Both the position numbers and the translations under genes were made by a program. Positions 15,808 to 23,724 of a stretch of 49,416 nucleotides of DNA are shown here, piece after piece. Source of the stretch: CANKHA01 sp034668825 (lineage in GTDB: Bacteria > Pseudomonadota > Alphaproteobacteria > Rhizobiales > Xanthobacteraceae); contig JAXDOR010000141.1 in the NCBI GenBank assembly GCA_034668825.1, positions 1-49,416 on the forward strand, in the 5' to 3' direction. The notes beneath the pieces are model-generated. The model was given only the letters and a program-made list of their open reading frames with translations, had not been told where the DNA came from and ran no database searches. How positions within the stretch are numbered: position 1 is the first letter of the stretch; the number at the start of each line of letters is the position of its first letter.

Positions 15808-17240
15808 GACGCCTGCGCCGCACCAAGATCGTCGCGACGCTCGGGCCGGCCTCGTCCGACCGCGCCACGATCACGCGGCTGTTCGAAGCCGGCGCCGACG
15901 TTTTCCGCATCAACATGAGCCATACGACCCATGAGCGGATGCGCGAACTCGTCGCCACGATCCGCGGCATTGAGGCGGACCATAACCGCCCCATCGGAAT
16001 TCTCGTCGATCTGCAAGGACCGAAGCTGCGGATCGGCAGCTTCGCCGGCGGCACGGCGATGCTTGTGAAGGGTGAGACCTTCACGCTCGATTCCGATCCG
16101 GCTCCGGGCGACGCCACGCGCATACAGTTGCCGCATCCGGAGATATTTCAGGTCGTCTCGCCCGGACATACGCTACTGCTGGACGACGGCAAGGTGCGTC
16201 TTATCGCGCAGGAAGCCAACAACACGCGGATCGTCGCCCGCGTCGAGGTCGGCGGAAAATTGTCCAATCGAAAGGGCGTCAGCTTTCCCGACGCCACGCT
16301 TCCACTCTCGGCGCTGACGCCGAAGGACCGCTCCGATCTGGATGCGGCGCTCGACACCGGCATCGATTGGATCGCGCTGTCGTTTATCCAGCGGCCCGAA
16401 GACATCGCCGAAGCAAAGAAGATCACCCGCGGCCGCGCCGCGGTCATGGCGAAGATCGAAAAGCCGCAGGCACTCACCCGCCTTGGCGAGATCATGGACC
16501 TTGCCGACGCCTTGATGGTGGCGCGTGGCGATCTCGGGGTGGAAATGCCATTGGAGAAAGTGCCGGGGTTGCAAAAGCAGATCACCCGCACCGCGCGCCG
16601 TGCCGGCAAGCCGGTCGTCATTGCCACGCAGATGCTGGAATCGATGATCACCAGTCCGGTGCCCACGCGCGCCGAGGTTTCCGACGTCGCCACCGCGATT
16701 TACGAAGGCGCCGATGCGGTGATGCTGTCGGCGGAATCGGCGGCGGGCCAATATCCGGTGGAAGCGGTTGCCACCATGAACCGCATTGCCGAAGAAGTGG
16801 AAGGCGACGGGCTTTATCGTTCGATCATCCAGGCGCAGCACGCATCCCCGGAAGCAACCGGCGCCGATGCTATCGCCGATGCCGCCCGGCAGATCGCCGA
16901 GACGCTGGAGCTTTCTGCGCTGGTGTGTTGGACAAGTTCGGGCTCAACAGGCCTGCGGGTTTCGCGCGAGCGCCCAAAGCCGTTGATCGTGGCGATTTCG
17001 CCCAATCTGTCGACAGCACGGCGGCTATCGCTGGTGTGGGGCATCCACTGCGTCGTCGCCCAAGACGCGCACGATCAGGACGATATGGTTGAGCGCGCCT
17101 GCCGCATCGCCTTCCGCGAAGGCTTCGCCAAGGCCGGACAGCGCGTCATCATCGTCGCCGGCGTGCCGCTTGGAACGCCCGGCGCGACCAACATGCTGCG
17201 GATCGCCTTCGTCGGCGCCGAGAGTGAAAGCGAAGTCTGA
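15804..17240 (+). CDS. pyk: Pyruvate kinase
   Basis: This 478-residue glycolytic enzyme converts phosphoenolpyruvate and ADP to pyruvate and ATP. It starts RRTKIVATLGPASSD. FRINMSHTTHERM and VDLQGPKLRIGSF follow, then the active-site segment MAKIEKPQALTR with its catalytic lysine, and the metal region ARGDLGVEMPLEKVPGLQK. ATQMLESM and the ADAVMLSAESAAGQYP region are also intact. The length is normal for a bacterial type II enzyme. It overlaps the DUF1036 gene by ATGA and ends 6 bases before the convergent hydrolase gene. Confidence 0.97.
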   Translation: MRRLRRTKIVATLGPASSDRATITRLFEAGADVFRINMSHTTHERMRELVATIRGIEADHNRPIGILVDLQGPKLRIGSFAGGTAMLVKGETFTLDSDPAPGDATRIQLPHPEIFQVVSPGHTLLLDDGKVRLIAQEANNTRIVARVEVGGKLSNRKGVSFPDATLPLSALTPKDRSDLDAALDTGIDWIALSFIQRPEDIAEAKKITRGRAAVMAKIEKPQALTRLGEIMDLADALMVARGDLGVEMPLEKVPGLQKQITRTARRAGKPVVIATQMLESMITSPVPTRAEVSDVATAIYEGADAVMLSAESAAGQYPVEAVATMNRIAEEVEGDGLYRSIIQAQHASPEATGADAIADAARQIAETLELSALVCWTSSGSTGLRVSRERPKPLIVAISPNLSTARRLSLVWGIHCVVAQDAHDQDDMVERACRIAFREGFAKAGQRVIIVAGVPLGTPGATNMLRIAFVGAESESEV

Positions 17241-17246
17241 GCAACC

Positions 17247-18224
17247 TTATTTCGCCGCTTCCGCCATCTCATCGATGGCCGCAGCGATGCGCTCCGGCAC
17301 CGCGTAATGCGACATGTGTCCCACGCCGTCGAGCATGACGAGCTTGGCATTGGGCAGAGTGGCGGCAAGCGCCTGCGAATGGATGCGCGGCGACACCGTG
17401 ATATCGCGATCTCCCGTAAAGATGATGGTGGGCACGCGGATATCCCCATAACGAGGCGCTTGCCGGCTGACCGAGGCAAGCAGACCTGAGACATCTCGGG
17501 CGTTGGCAAGAAACTCTTGCGGACGCAGGCCAAGCATCAGCGCAGAGCGGCGCAGGTAATCTTCCGGCGGTGTCTGCGGCGCGAATACTAACTGTACGGC
17601 TGGCACCGCGACGATCGCGCCGAGCGGCAAAGCCAGCGTGTAAGCGAATAAGGGCCCGATAACGGGCGCTGCTGCGACGTTGTAATACCAGGCGATGCCG
17701 GTGGACCACGGATGCGTCGCCGGCGCCAGCAACACGAGACCGGCCAGGTTTTCCGGATAGTCGAGTGCATAGGCAGTTCCGAGAGCGCCAGCCCAGGAAT
17801 GCGCCACGAGAATGATGCGCTTAGCTCCAACGCGGTCCAGGGCTTCATGGATCAGAGCCGCTTGGCGGGCGGGCGAGGCTTCTTCGCTGCCCCCGCCGCG
17901 TTCACTCCAGCCGTGGCCAGGGCGATCAATCAAAATGACGCGATGGCGCCGGCTCAGGCGCTCGCCGAGTGCGAGCCGCATGTCTTCAAGATTGCCGCTG
18001 GCACCGTGGATGAGGACGACGGCGGGCCGATCCACGGGCGCAGCCTCTCGAGGGCCGAGTTCGACAACATGCAGGCGCCCGCCCGTTACCTCGATAAAGC
18101 GTCCGGCCGCGGGATGCGCCCGTTCGATCGCGACGACGCCGATCGCGCTGGCGGCTGCCAGCACACAGAGCAGCGCCACCACGACAACAATGGTCATGAA
18201 GATCATGCGCGAGAGCTGATACAT
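17247..18224 (-). CDS. Membrane-anchored alpha/beta hydrolase
   Basis: This 325-residue serine hydrolase has an N-terminal transmembrane segment (FMTIVVVVALLCVLAAAS, about residues 9-27) that probably anchors it in the membrane. The fold motifs are the oxyanion loop VLIHGASGN, the RPGHGWSERGG loop, the nucleophile elbow VAHSWAG, the acid in FTGDRDITVSP and the histidine in DGVGHMSHY, so the triad is complete. Substrate is unknown. The ATG at 18224 is chosen over a TTG at 18272; neither has a good ribosome site. It is convergent with pyk with 6 bases between stops. Confidence 0.88.
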   Translation of the reverse strand: MYQLSRMIFMTIVVVVALLCVLAAASAIGVVAIERAHPAAGRFIEVTGGRLHVVELGPREAAPVDRPAVVLIHGASGNLEDMRLALGERLSRRHRVILIDRPGHGWSERGGGSEEASPARQAALIHEALDRVGAKRIILVAHSWAGALGTAYALDYPENLAGLVLLAPATHPWSTGIAWYYNVAAAPVIGPLFAYTLALPLGAIVAVPAVQLVFAPQTPPEDYLRRSALMLGLRPQEFLANARDVSGLLASVSRQAPRYGDIRVPTIIFTGDRDITVSPRIHSQALAATLPNAKLVMLDGVGHMSHYAVPERIAAAIDEMAEAAK

Positions 18225-18301
18225 CGGAAGAGATACGGGCAAATGATAGGGAGGTTGCAATAGGCGGGGCAACTATCCACGCCGCAGCCGGAAGCCTTCG
18301 A

Positions 18302-18913
18302 TCAGATATCGCGCCCTTCGATCTTTTCGGTGAGCGTCTTCACCAGATCGGGCACGCGTTGCAGACGCGGATCAATGGCAAGGGCGCGGCGAAACACATC
18401 GAGCGCGCGTTTGTCGTCACCGAATTCCTGCATAATAAGGCCGAGGCCAAACAAAGCGCCGAAGTGGCGCGGCTCGCGTGCCAGCACTTGGGAAATGTCG
18501 GAAACTGCGCGTCCATATTCCTTCTTCAGGTAATAGATCGTGGCACGCCGATCCCATCCTTCCACATATTCCGGCCTGAAATCGATGATGGCATCGAGAA
18601 GTTTGAGAGCCAAATCGAGATCCTTAGCCTCGACCGCAGTCTTCACCCGGCTCATCAAAAGATCGGTGGTATCGCCGCCGGAACTTAGCCACAGCGCCCA
18701 GATGCGCTCTTCCACCGACCTGGCGCTACTGTCATCGGGAGCAACCTTCAGCGCCTCGAACAGGAAATTGAGATCCCGCGTTTGCTCGCCACCTTGTAGG
18801 CGCCGCGAATTACTTGGCGGATCCACCCAACGATTGGTCTGGGCAATAACAGGACCCGCCAACGTGGCGGCAAGCAATGCGGCGAGAAACGGCGCATGGA
18901 TTCGCTGGCCCAT
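18302..18913 (-). CDS. Secreted tetratricopeptide-repeat protein
   Basis: This 203-residue protein has a cleavable signal peptide (HAPFLAALLAATLAGPVIAQ, residues 6-25) and three to four TPR-like units. Among them are LDLALKLLDAIIDFRPEYVE and GRAVSDISQVLAREPRHFGA, and the last is KRALDVFRRALAIDPRL. It is probably a periplasmic scaffold protein; partners are unknown. The ATG at 18913 follows an AAAGG site within the small inverted repeat CCTTTA/TAAAGG. The hydrolase gene follows 78 bases after its stop on the same strand. Confidence 0.85.
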   Translation of the reverse strand: MGQRIHAPFLAALLAATLAGPVIAQTNRWVDPPSNSRRLQGGEQTRDLNFLFEALKVAPDDSSARSVEERIWALWLSSGGDTTDLLMSRVKTAVEAKDLDLALKLLDAIIDFRPEYVEGWDRRATIYYLKKEYGRAVSDISQVLAREPRHFGALFGLGLIMQEFGDDKRALDVFRRALAIDPRLQRVPDLVKTLTEKIEGRDI

Positions 18914-18995
18914 CCTTTAACTTGTAAAGGCTTGCGGCAGAGACGAAAAGAGGCGGAGACGTCAAAGCAGCGTGAGCGGCTGCGGCGCGGCCGGG

Positions 18996-19121
18996 TTAGC
19001 CTTGGCGGGCTTTGAACCGCTTGTGGGTCTTGTTAATCACGTAGACCCGGCCTTTGCGGCGCACGAGGCGATTGTCGCGATGGCGACCGCGCAATGATTT
19101 CAATGAATTACGGACCTTCAT
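18996..19121 (-). CDS. rpmJ: 50S ribosomal protein L36, zinc-free form
   Basis: This 41-codon gene encodes MKVRNSLKSLRGRHRDNR, then LVRRKGRVYVINKTHKRFK and ARQG. It matches the L36 form of alphaproteobacteria. It has no cysteine, so it is the form lacking the zinc-binding Cys/His set, which works without zinc. It is monocistronic on the minus strand between the TPR gene and tRNA-Val. It is too short for many gene-length cut-offs. Confidence 0.95.
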   Translation of the reverse strand: MKVRNSLKSLRGRHRDNRLVRRKGRVYVINKTHKRFKARQG

Positions 19122-19263
19122 GACTCAATTCCCGCTGCGCCGGACTGAGGCCGCCCGGCCGTATATTTCTGATCCTCAGGTATGGGAGTTCAATAAGCAG
19201 CGGCGGCCGAGCTGTCAATGTCGGGAAGCTCAAGTGCGGCGCGGCGTTTACAAGTAATCGGGG

Positions 19264-19338
19264 TGGTGGGCGCGACAGGGATTGAACCTGTGACCCCTAC
19301 CGTGTCGAGGTAGTGCTCTACCGCTGAGCTACGCGCCC
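19264..19338 (-). tRNA. tRNA-Val (anticodon GAC)
   Basis: Reading the minus strand, the acceptor GGGCGCG pairs with CGCGCCC, the D stem is GCTC/GAGC, the anticodon stem is CTACC/GGTAG and the T stem is ACAGG/CCTGT with loop TTCAATC. The 3' ACCA is encoded. The anticodon loop TCGACAC gives anticodon GAC, valine. The base at position 33, just before the anticodon, reads C rather than the near-universal U. cpdR lies upstream on the same strand, 62 bases away. Confidence 0.95.
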
Positions 19339-19400
19339 GGTCCGATGCCCGTCATATCGGCTCCCACCAGGGGAGGCAAGCCACGGGAATCATCCGGGCC

Positions 19401-19763
19401 TTAGGCCGCAAGCATCTTCTGCACTTCGTTGACCAGGTCGCGCAGATGGATCGGCTTGGAGAGAACCTTGGCATTCTTCGGCGCCGCCGAGTCCGCGTTG
19501 AGCGCGACCGCGGCAAAGCCGGTGATGAACATGATCTTGATATCCGGATCGAGTTCGGACGCACGGCGCGCGAGTTCTATCCCGTCCATTTCTGGCATCA
19601 CGATATCCGTGAGCAGTAGTTCGAACGGCTCCTCGCGCAAACGCTGGTAAGCTGACAGACCATTATCATAGGACGTTACGTCGAAACCAGCATTCTGCAG
19701 CGCCTTGACGAGAAAGCGCCGCATGTCAGTGTCGTCTTCGGCAAGGAGGATCTTGGGCATCAT
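19401..19763 (-). CDS. cpdR: Cell-cycle response regulator CpdR
   Basis: This 120-residue stand-alone receiver domain matches CpdR, which, when unphosphorylated, directs ClpXP proteolysis of cell-cycle proteins in alphaproteobacteria. The acidic pair is at Glu9/Asp10/Asp11, and the phospho-acceptor is Asp53 in LLTDIVMPEMDG. The conserved Thr is in MFITGFAAVAL and Lys in VLSKPIHLRDL. The C-terminus ends in two alanines (MLAA), as in the Caulobacter protein, where they matter for degradation. AAGGAG lies before a double ATG (19763 or 19760). It is next to the N-formylglutamate amidohydrolase gene, a conserved pairing in this order. Confidence 0.95.
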   Translation of the reverse strand: MMPKILLAEDDTDMRRFLVKALQNAGFDVTSYDNGLSAYQRLREEPFELLLTDIVMPEMDGIELARRASELDPDIKIMFITGFAAVALNADSAAPKNAKVLSKPIHLRDLVNEVQKMLAA

Positions 19764-20052
19764 TTAGCTCCTTGCGCCATGCGGATTTCCGCCGAACAGT
19801 CGTCCCGATGCCCGGCCCGGAACAGTGGCCTATTTCGACGGTTGAGGTAAGCGGCAGCCGCCGTCTAAAAAATCCGTCAGGCCGCCCTCTGGCCCTCAAC
19901 ACTCCATAAGCCTGATGGGCGGTAAATATCGAGTGAACCCGTCCCTATCTTGGCAACGCCTGCTCAGGATGGCCAATATAGTATAAAGAGACTGCGGCGC
20001 CGGCAGAAGGCGCGACAGGACTGATTTCGACCGAAAGGGTCGCGCCCCGGCA

Positions 20053-20940
20053 ATGCATGAAGTCAAAGACGAGTTCGACCCGCCATTTGAGATACTCAAG
20101 CCGGAAGAATGGCGAAGCCCAGTCGTATTCAATTCCCCCCACAGCGGCCGGATTTACCCCCCTGAATTCCTGATTGCCTCAAGGCTTGATCTAGCGACAT
20201 TGCGCCGCTCCGAGGACTCATTTGTCGATGAACTCTTCGCCGGTGTCGTCCGGCGTGGCCATCCGCTCATGCGGGCGCATTTTCCGCGCTGCTATGTGGA
20301 CGTCAATCGCGAGCCTTACGAACTCGATCCGCGCATGTTCGACGGGCGCCTGCCCTCCTTCGCCAACACCAGGTCGATGCGCGTTGCAGGCGGGCTCGGC
20401 ACGGTCGCGCGGGTAGTAGGAGATTCGCAGGAAATCTATGGACGGCGTCTCTCCGTTGACGATGCATTGCGGCGGATCGAGGCGCTCTATAAGCCCTATC
20501 ACCGGGCGCTTCGGCGGCTGTTTACCCAGGTCCATCGGGATTTCGGCGCGGCAATTCTAATCGATTGTCACTCTATGCCTTCAACTTCCGGGGCCAAGGA
20601 TGAGCGCCCACGTGCGGACTTGGTGTTGGGCGACCGCTACGGCACCAGCTGCGCACCGGCAATTTCCGAGACCATCGAAACCACGCTCCGGGCGCTGGGC
20701 TATTCGGTCAGCCGAAACAAACCCTATGCGGGCGGCTTCATCACCGAACACTACGGCAATCCGACTGCCGGACTGCACTCGATTCAGCTGGAGATCAATC
20801 GGGCGCTCTATATGGATGAACGCCGCTACGAACCGGTGGCGTCCTTCGCCCGCCTAGCGGGTGATCTGGAAACGCTTGCCGACCGTCTCGCAGCTATCCC
20901 TATCGACGAGATTCGGCCCTACCGCGCGGCGGCGGAATGA
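20053..20940 (+). CDS. N-formylglutamate amidohydrolase
   Basis: This 295-residue enzyme is of the FGase family (related to HutG), which releases formate from N-formylglutamate in histidine breakdown, or acts on similar amides. Early motifs are VVFNSPHSGRIYPPEF (about residue 24), SEDSFVDELF and HFPRCYVDVNREPYELDPRM. Later ones are AAILIDCHSMPSTSGA, the GGFITEHYGNPTAGLHSIQL region and EINRALYMDE, which carry the zinc-type His/Glu residues. It is divergent from cpdR with 289 bases between starts. In that gap I see no clear CtrA box; a TATAGTATAAAG stretch near 19977 might be promoter. Confidence 0.92.
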   Translation: MHEVKDEFDPPFEILKPEEWRSPVVFNSPHSGRIYPPEFLIASRLDLATLRRSEDSFVDELFAGVVRRGHPLMRAHFPRCYVDVNREPYELDPRMFDGRLPSFANTRSMRVAGGLGTVARVVGDSQEIYGRRLSVDDALRRIEALYKPYHRALRRLFTQVHRDFGAAILIDCHSMPSTSGAKDERPRADLVLGDRYGTSCAPAISETIETTLRALGYSVSRNKPYAGGFITEHYGNPTAGLHSIQLEINRALYMDERRYEPVASFARLAGDLETLADRLAAIPIDEIRPYRAAAE

Positions 20941-20963
20941 TGGTCACTGCGAATACGTAAAGA

Positions 20964-21054
20964 TAAAAAAGGGGCCGCTCGCAATGCAAGCGGCCCAAGT
21001 CTAGGGAGGAAACGCCCAAGGAGGGCAGCGATAGCGCAAGCGCTACCGCACTGC
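20964..21054 (-). ncRNA. Candidate trans-acting small RNA with CUCC loops
   Basis: On the minus strand a promoter-like pair (21058-21087) is followed about 91 bases later by a strong rho-independent terminator (20965-20996), with no reading frame to explain it. The 5' hairpin is GCGGTAGCGC/GCGCTATCGC (one G-U pair). A middle segment carries CCCTCCTTGGGCG and TTTCCTCCC, where CCTCC repeats can pair with Shine-Dalgarno sequences. Small RNAs of this sort (alpha-r14 or CcsR-like, with CUCCUCC loops) are known in Rhizobiales and Rhodobacterales. The family assignment is an inference. It is convergent with the amidohydrolase gene and divergent from hisN. Confidence 0.68.
20965..20996 (-). terminator. 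Rho-independent terminator of the candidate small RNA
   Basis: On the minus strand, GGGCCGCT (20996-20989) and AGCGGCCC (20979-20972) form a perfect 8-base-pair stem with a 9-base loop, followed by C and six U (20970-20965). On the plus strand the stem is not followed by a U-run, so it cannot serve the amidohydrolase gene in the usual way. Confidence 0.8.
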
Positions 21055-21057
21055 AAT

Positions 21058-21087
21058 AATATGACCCCGCGCTGCACAAAAGGCAAG
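21058..21087 (-). promoter_or_regulatory. Putative promoter of the small RNA
   Basis: CTTGCC (21087-21082) and CATATT (21063-21058) are spaced by 18 bases. The first fits the alphaproteobacterial -35 CTTGAC and the second a -10 box. Transcription would begin about at 21054, at the base of the first hairpin. Confidence 0.5.
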
Positions 21088-21220
21088 ACATACGGGCGAA
21101 TATCCCATGCAATAAATGCATGGCTGCTCGCGACAGACCGAAGGCGCTGAACTTCGTCCTACCCGCCGTTGCCGAGCCGGCGACTCATGATACGCGAGAC
21201 TGCACCATGAAAGCGGACGT

Positions 21221-22006
21221 ATGACGGCCATCGATTTTGCAGCCTTTGTCGATCAACTCGCCAACGTCTCCGGCGAGACTATTTTGCCGTTCTTCCGTAC
21301 TGCGCTTGCCGTCGAGAATAAAAAAAGCGCGGATGGCAGCTTCGATCCGGTCACGGCCGCCGACCGCGCGGCGGAGACCGCGATGCGAACTCTCATCCGG
21401 CGCAACTTTCCGGAGCACGGCATCATCGGCGAGGAATACGGCGACGAGCAGGTCGATGCCGAATACGTTTGGGTGCTGGATCCCATCGATGGCACCAAAT
21501 CATTCATTTCCGGAATGCCGATCTGGGGCACGTTGATCGCGTTGACGCACTTCGGAAAACCGGTGTTCGGCATGATGCATCAGCCGTTCACCGGAGAATG
21601 GTTCGCAGGCGACGGCGGCGCCGCGCATTACCGCGGTCCGGCGGGAAAGCGGGAGCTGAGAACGCGTCCGTGCGCCACGATTCAAGAGGCCGTTGTTTAT
21701 ACGACCAGCCCGCGGCTTATGAATCGGGCAGATCGCAGGAGCTTCAATGCGGTCGAGGACAGAGCGCGGCTGTCCCGCTACGGAGGCGACTGTTACTCTT
21801 ATTGTATGCTCGCGGCTGGTCATATCGATGCAGTGATCGAAACCGAGCTTAAGCCGCACGATGTCATGGCGCTGATTCCCATCGTCACCGGAGCCGGTGG
21901 GGTGATCACCACATGGGATAACGGACCGCCGGAAGCCGGCGGTAAGATCATTGCAGCAGGTGACCGGCGCTTGCACGCGGCGACGCTGCAAGTGTTAAAA
22001 AGCTAG
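21221..22006 (+). CDS. hisN: Histidinol-phosphatase, inositol-monophosphatase type
   Basis: This 261-residue Mg-dependent phosphatase of the IMPase fold removes phosphate from histidinol phosphate in histidine synthesis, the HisN type used by many alphaproteobacteria. The motif set is FDPVTAADRAAE (about 41-52), GIIGEEYGDE, the metal-binding DPIDGTKSFISG (about 87-98), and KPHDVMALIPIVTGAGGVIT near 210. The ATG at 21221 opens the frame; the small RNA promoter is divergent upstream. HisN rather than SuhB is favoured by the DPIDGTKSFI version and by the neighbouring FGase gene, but the substrate is an inference. Confidence 0.9.
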   Translation: MTAIDFAAFVDQLANVSGETILPFFRTALAVENKKSADGSFDPVTAADRAAETAMRTLIRRNFPEHGIIGEEYGDEQVDAEYVWVLDPIDGTKSFISGMPIWGTLIALTHFGKPVFGMMHQPFTGEWFAGDGGAAHYRGPAGKRELRTRPCATIQEAVVYTTSPRLMNRADRRSFNAVEDRARLSRYGGDCYSYCMLAAGHIDAVIETELKPHDVMALIPIVTGAGGVITTWDNGPPEAGGKIIAAGDRRLHAATLQVLKS

Positions 22007-22038
22007 AAGATTAAGCGCAGCCGACGTGCCCCAACTGT

Positions 22039-22377
22039 TTAATACGGCTTTGGACTATTTTTCTCGCCGACACTTCGCGGCGAAGGCCCTTTTGCTTTTT
22101 TTACTTTCGTCGGCGCGGCGGGGGCAGCCGTTGCCATGAACCCGCCCGGCGCCATCGTTCTTTCAGGGTGACCTTTCGGTCGCGCCTTATGCTTGTGCAT
22201 TTTTGCTTGCAGTTGCAGAACAGCGCGCTCGCTGGGAAATAGCGAACCCGCATAAGTGGGAAGCTGAGCAACAATAGAAGCCGGCTCGGTTACGGCGGCT
22301 GACGCCGAAGTATGGCTTAAACCCGCGCAGAAAAAACCAAGAACGCTTAAAAGGTATGGCGATCGTTTTAGATTCAT
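22039..22377 (-). CDS. Small secreted basic protein, unknown
   Basis: This 112-residue protein has a signal peptide (YLLSVLGFFCAGLSHTSASA, about residues 8-27) and a short folded-looking region (EPASIVAQLPTYAGSLFPSE). The rest is a lysine/proline-rich tail with KMHKHKARPKGHPERT and KVKKAKGPSPRSVGEKN. I do not recognise the family. The ATG at 22377 has GGGGAGAG 7 bases upstream, so translation from there is credible. It converges with hisN. It probably acts in the periplasm, perhaps binding an acidic polymer, but nothing proves this. Confidence 0.7.
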   Translation of the reverse strand: MNLKRSPYLLSVLGFFCAGLSHTSASAAVTEPASIVAQLPTYAGSLFPSERAVLQLQAKMHKHKARPKGHPERTMAPGGFMATAAPAAPTKVKKAKGPSPRSVGEKNSPKPY

Positions 22378-22527
22378 GACGCGCTCTCCCCATTCAATCC
22401 TTTTGCAGGCAACTGTCGCAAAGCTCGAATTGTATGCAGGGGGAAATTGCTGTGTCAACTTGCGATTGTACTTCCATTCGCTTGCAAAACGTCAACTCCG
22501 CCTGATGGCGGCGGCAATTCGCCTCTA

Positions 22528-23472
22528 TCAGTACAACGGCGTGCCCGGAACGAAGGCGTCGAAAGCGGCCCAGAATTGAGCGCGATAGCGGTCCTGTTCC
22601 ATCAGCACCTCATGCCGAGCGCCGGCCACCATCAAATGCGATCCTGCTCGCAGGCGAATGGCAAATTCCTCAATCGCCGGCGTCGATACAATCTCATCCC
22701 GGCCGGTGGCAACGATCAGGATCGGCTGACGTATCTTCGCCGGGTAAGAGGGATCGGCGAAATCACGCATGACATTGAATGCAGAATCCGCCCAGGCAAC
22801 GGTCGGTCCCGCCAGTCCCAACGCAGGTTCCGCCTCGAGCACCGCCGCATTACGCGCGTAGCGCACCGGATCGGACGTGAGAATATTGCTGACGAAGGGC
22901 CGGCTGCCGACAGGAGCGGTGTCCGCCGTCGGCACGTAGGACGAGCCGAAGCCGAATATTCGCATCACTTTTACCGTCGTGCTTGCCGCACCCAAGGCGC
23001 GCGGACCATGGAGCGCGACCATAGGCGCCGACAACACTATGCGATCGAACCAGTGACGGCCCTGGTGGGCGGCACGAATGAGAACGGCTCCGCCCATGGA
23101 GTGTGCGATGGCGAATAGCGGCGGCGGGCAGTCGGGTAAAACCACCTCCCGCATGAACGTTTCAAGGTCCGTGTCGTAACGGGAAAAATTACTGACATAG
23201 CCCTTGTGCGGATCAGTCAGCGCGCGGTCCGAGAGTCCTTGTCCGCGCCAATCAAGAGCGGCTACGGCAAAACCCCGCGCGCGCAGGTCGGCCACGGTTT
23301 CATAATATTTTTCAATGAATTCGGCGCGGCCCTGAAACAGGCAGACGGTGCCCTTGCGGCCCGCGGGCGGCGACCATCGCGCATAACGCAGCCCTACCCC
23401 GTCGGGGGTACGCAGAATCCCCGTGACCACGTTCTCGGGAACCGGGTTCGCGGGGATCGATATGAGCTTCAT
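22528..23472 (-). CDS. Alpha/beta hydrolase, lysophospholipase L2 (PldB)-like
   Basis: This 314-residue hydrolase resembles PldB and monoglyceride lipases. It has GTVCLFQGRAEFIEKYYETV (the oxyanion region, with QGRAEF in place of HG), the LDWRGQGLSDR loop and FAIAHSMGGAVL with the nucleophile Ser in the elbow. The acid lies in ATGRDEIVS and the histidine in GARHEVLME, so the triad is complete. No signal peptide is visible, so it is cytoplasmic or membrane-facing. The true substrate (lysophospholipid or monoglyceride) is not certain. It is divergent from the hsp20 gene, with the heat-shock promoter and thermometer between. Confidence 0.9.
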   Translation of the reverse strand: MKLISIPANPVPENVVTGILRTPDGVGLRYARWSPPAGRKGTVCLFQGRAEFIEKYYETVADLRARGFAVAALDWRGQGLSDRALTDPHKGYVSNFSRYDTDLETFMREVVLPDCPPPLFAIAHSMGGAVLIRAAHQGRHWFDRIVLSAPMVALHGPRALGAASTTVKVMRIFGFGSSYVPTADTAPVGSRPFVSNILTSDPVRYARNAAVLEAEPALGLAGPTVAWADSAFNVMRDFADPSYPAKIRQPILIVATGRDEIVSTPAIEEFAIRLRAGSHLMVAGARHEVLMEQDRYRAQFWAAFDAFVPGTPLY

Positions 23473-23603
23473 GAGGGACTATCTGGCCGATGCGAGCTAT
23501 GCTCGCGCCTTATAACAGCCGCCGCCCTCGGCTCAACAACAGCGATTTCCGATCTCTTTAACCATAAGCGCGCGTTTCGCGGCGCGAAGCCTGATTTCGG
23601 CCT

Positions 23604-23633
23604 CTTGACGCCATTCGGCATAATTCCCACCTA
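23604..23633 (+). promoter_or_regulatory. Putative RpoH (sigma-32) promoter of hsp20
   Basis: CTTGAC (23604-23609), 16 bases of spacer, then CCCACCTA (23626-23633) loosely follow the sigma-32 consensus (CTTGAA / CCCCATNT). Transcription would begin near 23640, right at the start of the ROSE element. Confidence 0.45.
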
Positions 23634-23641
23634 GAAAATCC

Positions 23642-23724
23642 GCGCAGGCCATCAGGCTGCGCCCGGGTTTGGTTCGGCCACTAGGCGGACCGCCCGCATG
23701 TCGCTCAACCCAGGAGGATATGCC
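23642..23724 (+). promoter_or_regulatory. ROSE RNA thermometer in the hsp20 leader
   Basis: The leader folds into three hairpins. GCGCAG/CTGCGC is the first (23642-23662). CGGG-GGTTCG against CGGACC-CCCG is the second (about 23664-23695). The third, 23696-23723, pairs GCATGTCGCT with AGGAGGATATGC. The last one sequesters the AGGAGGA ribosome site, with the U(U/C)GCU (here TCGCT, 23701-23705) against AGGA, including the G-G mismatch that defines ROSE elements. Heat melts the hairpin and allows translation. This matches ROSE elements of rhizobial small heat-shock genes. Confidence 0.85.

Noticed and set aside
19264..19338. tRNA-Val gene as a possible integration site for an island.
   Set aside because: No integrase gene and no repeat of the tRNA end were seen on either side, and the neighbours are core genes.
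20965..20996. Hairpin after the amidohydrolase gene read as its plus-strand terminator.
   Set aside because: On the plus strand the U-run is before, not after, the stem; it fits only minus-strand transcription.
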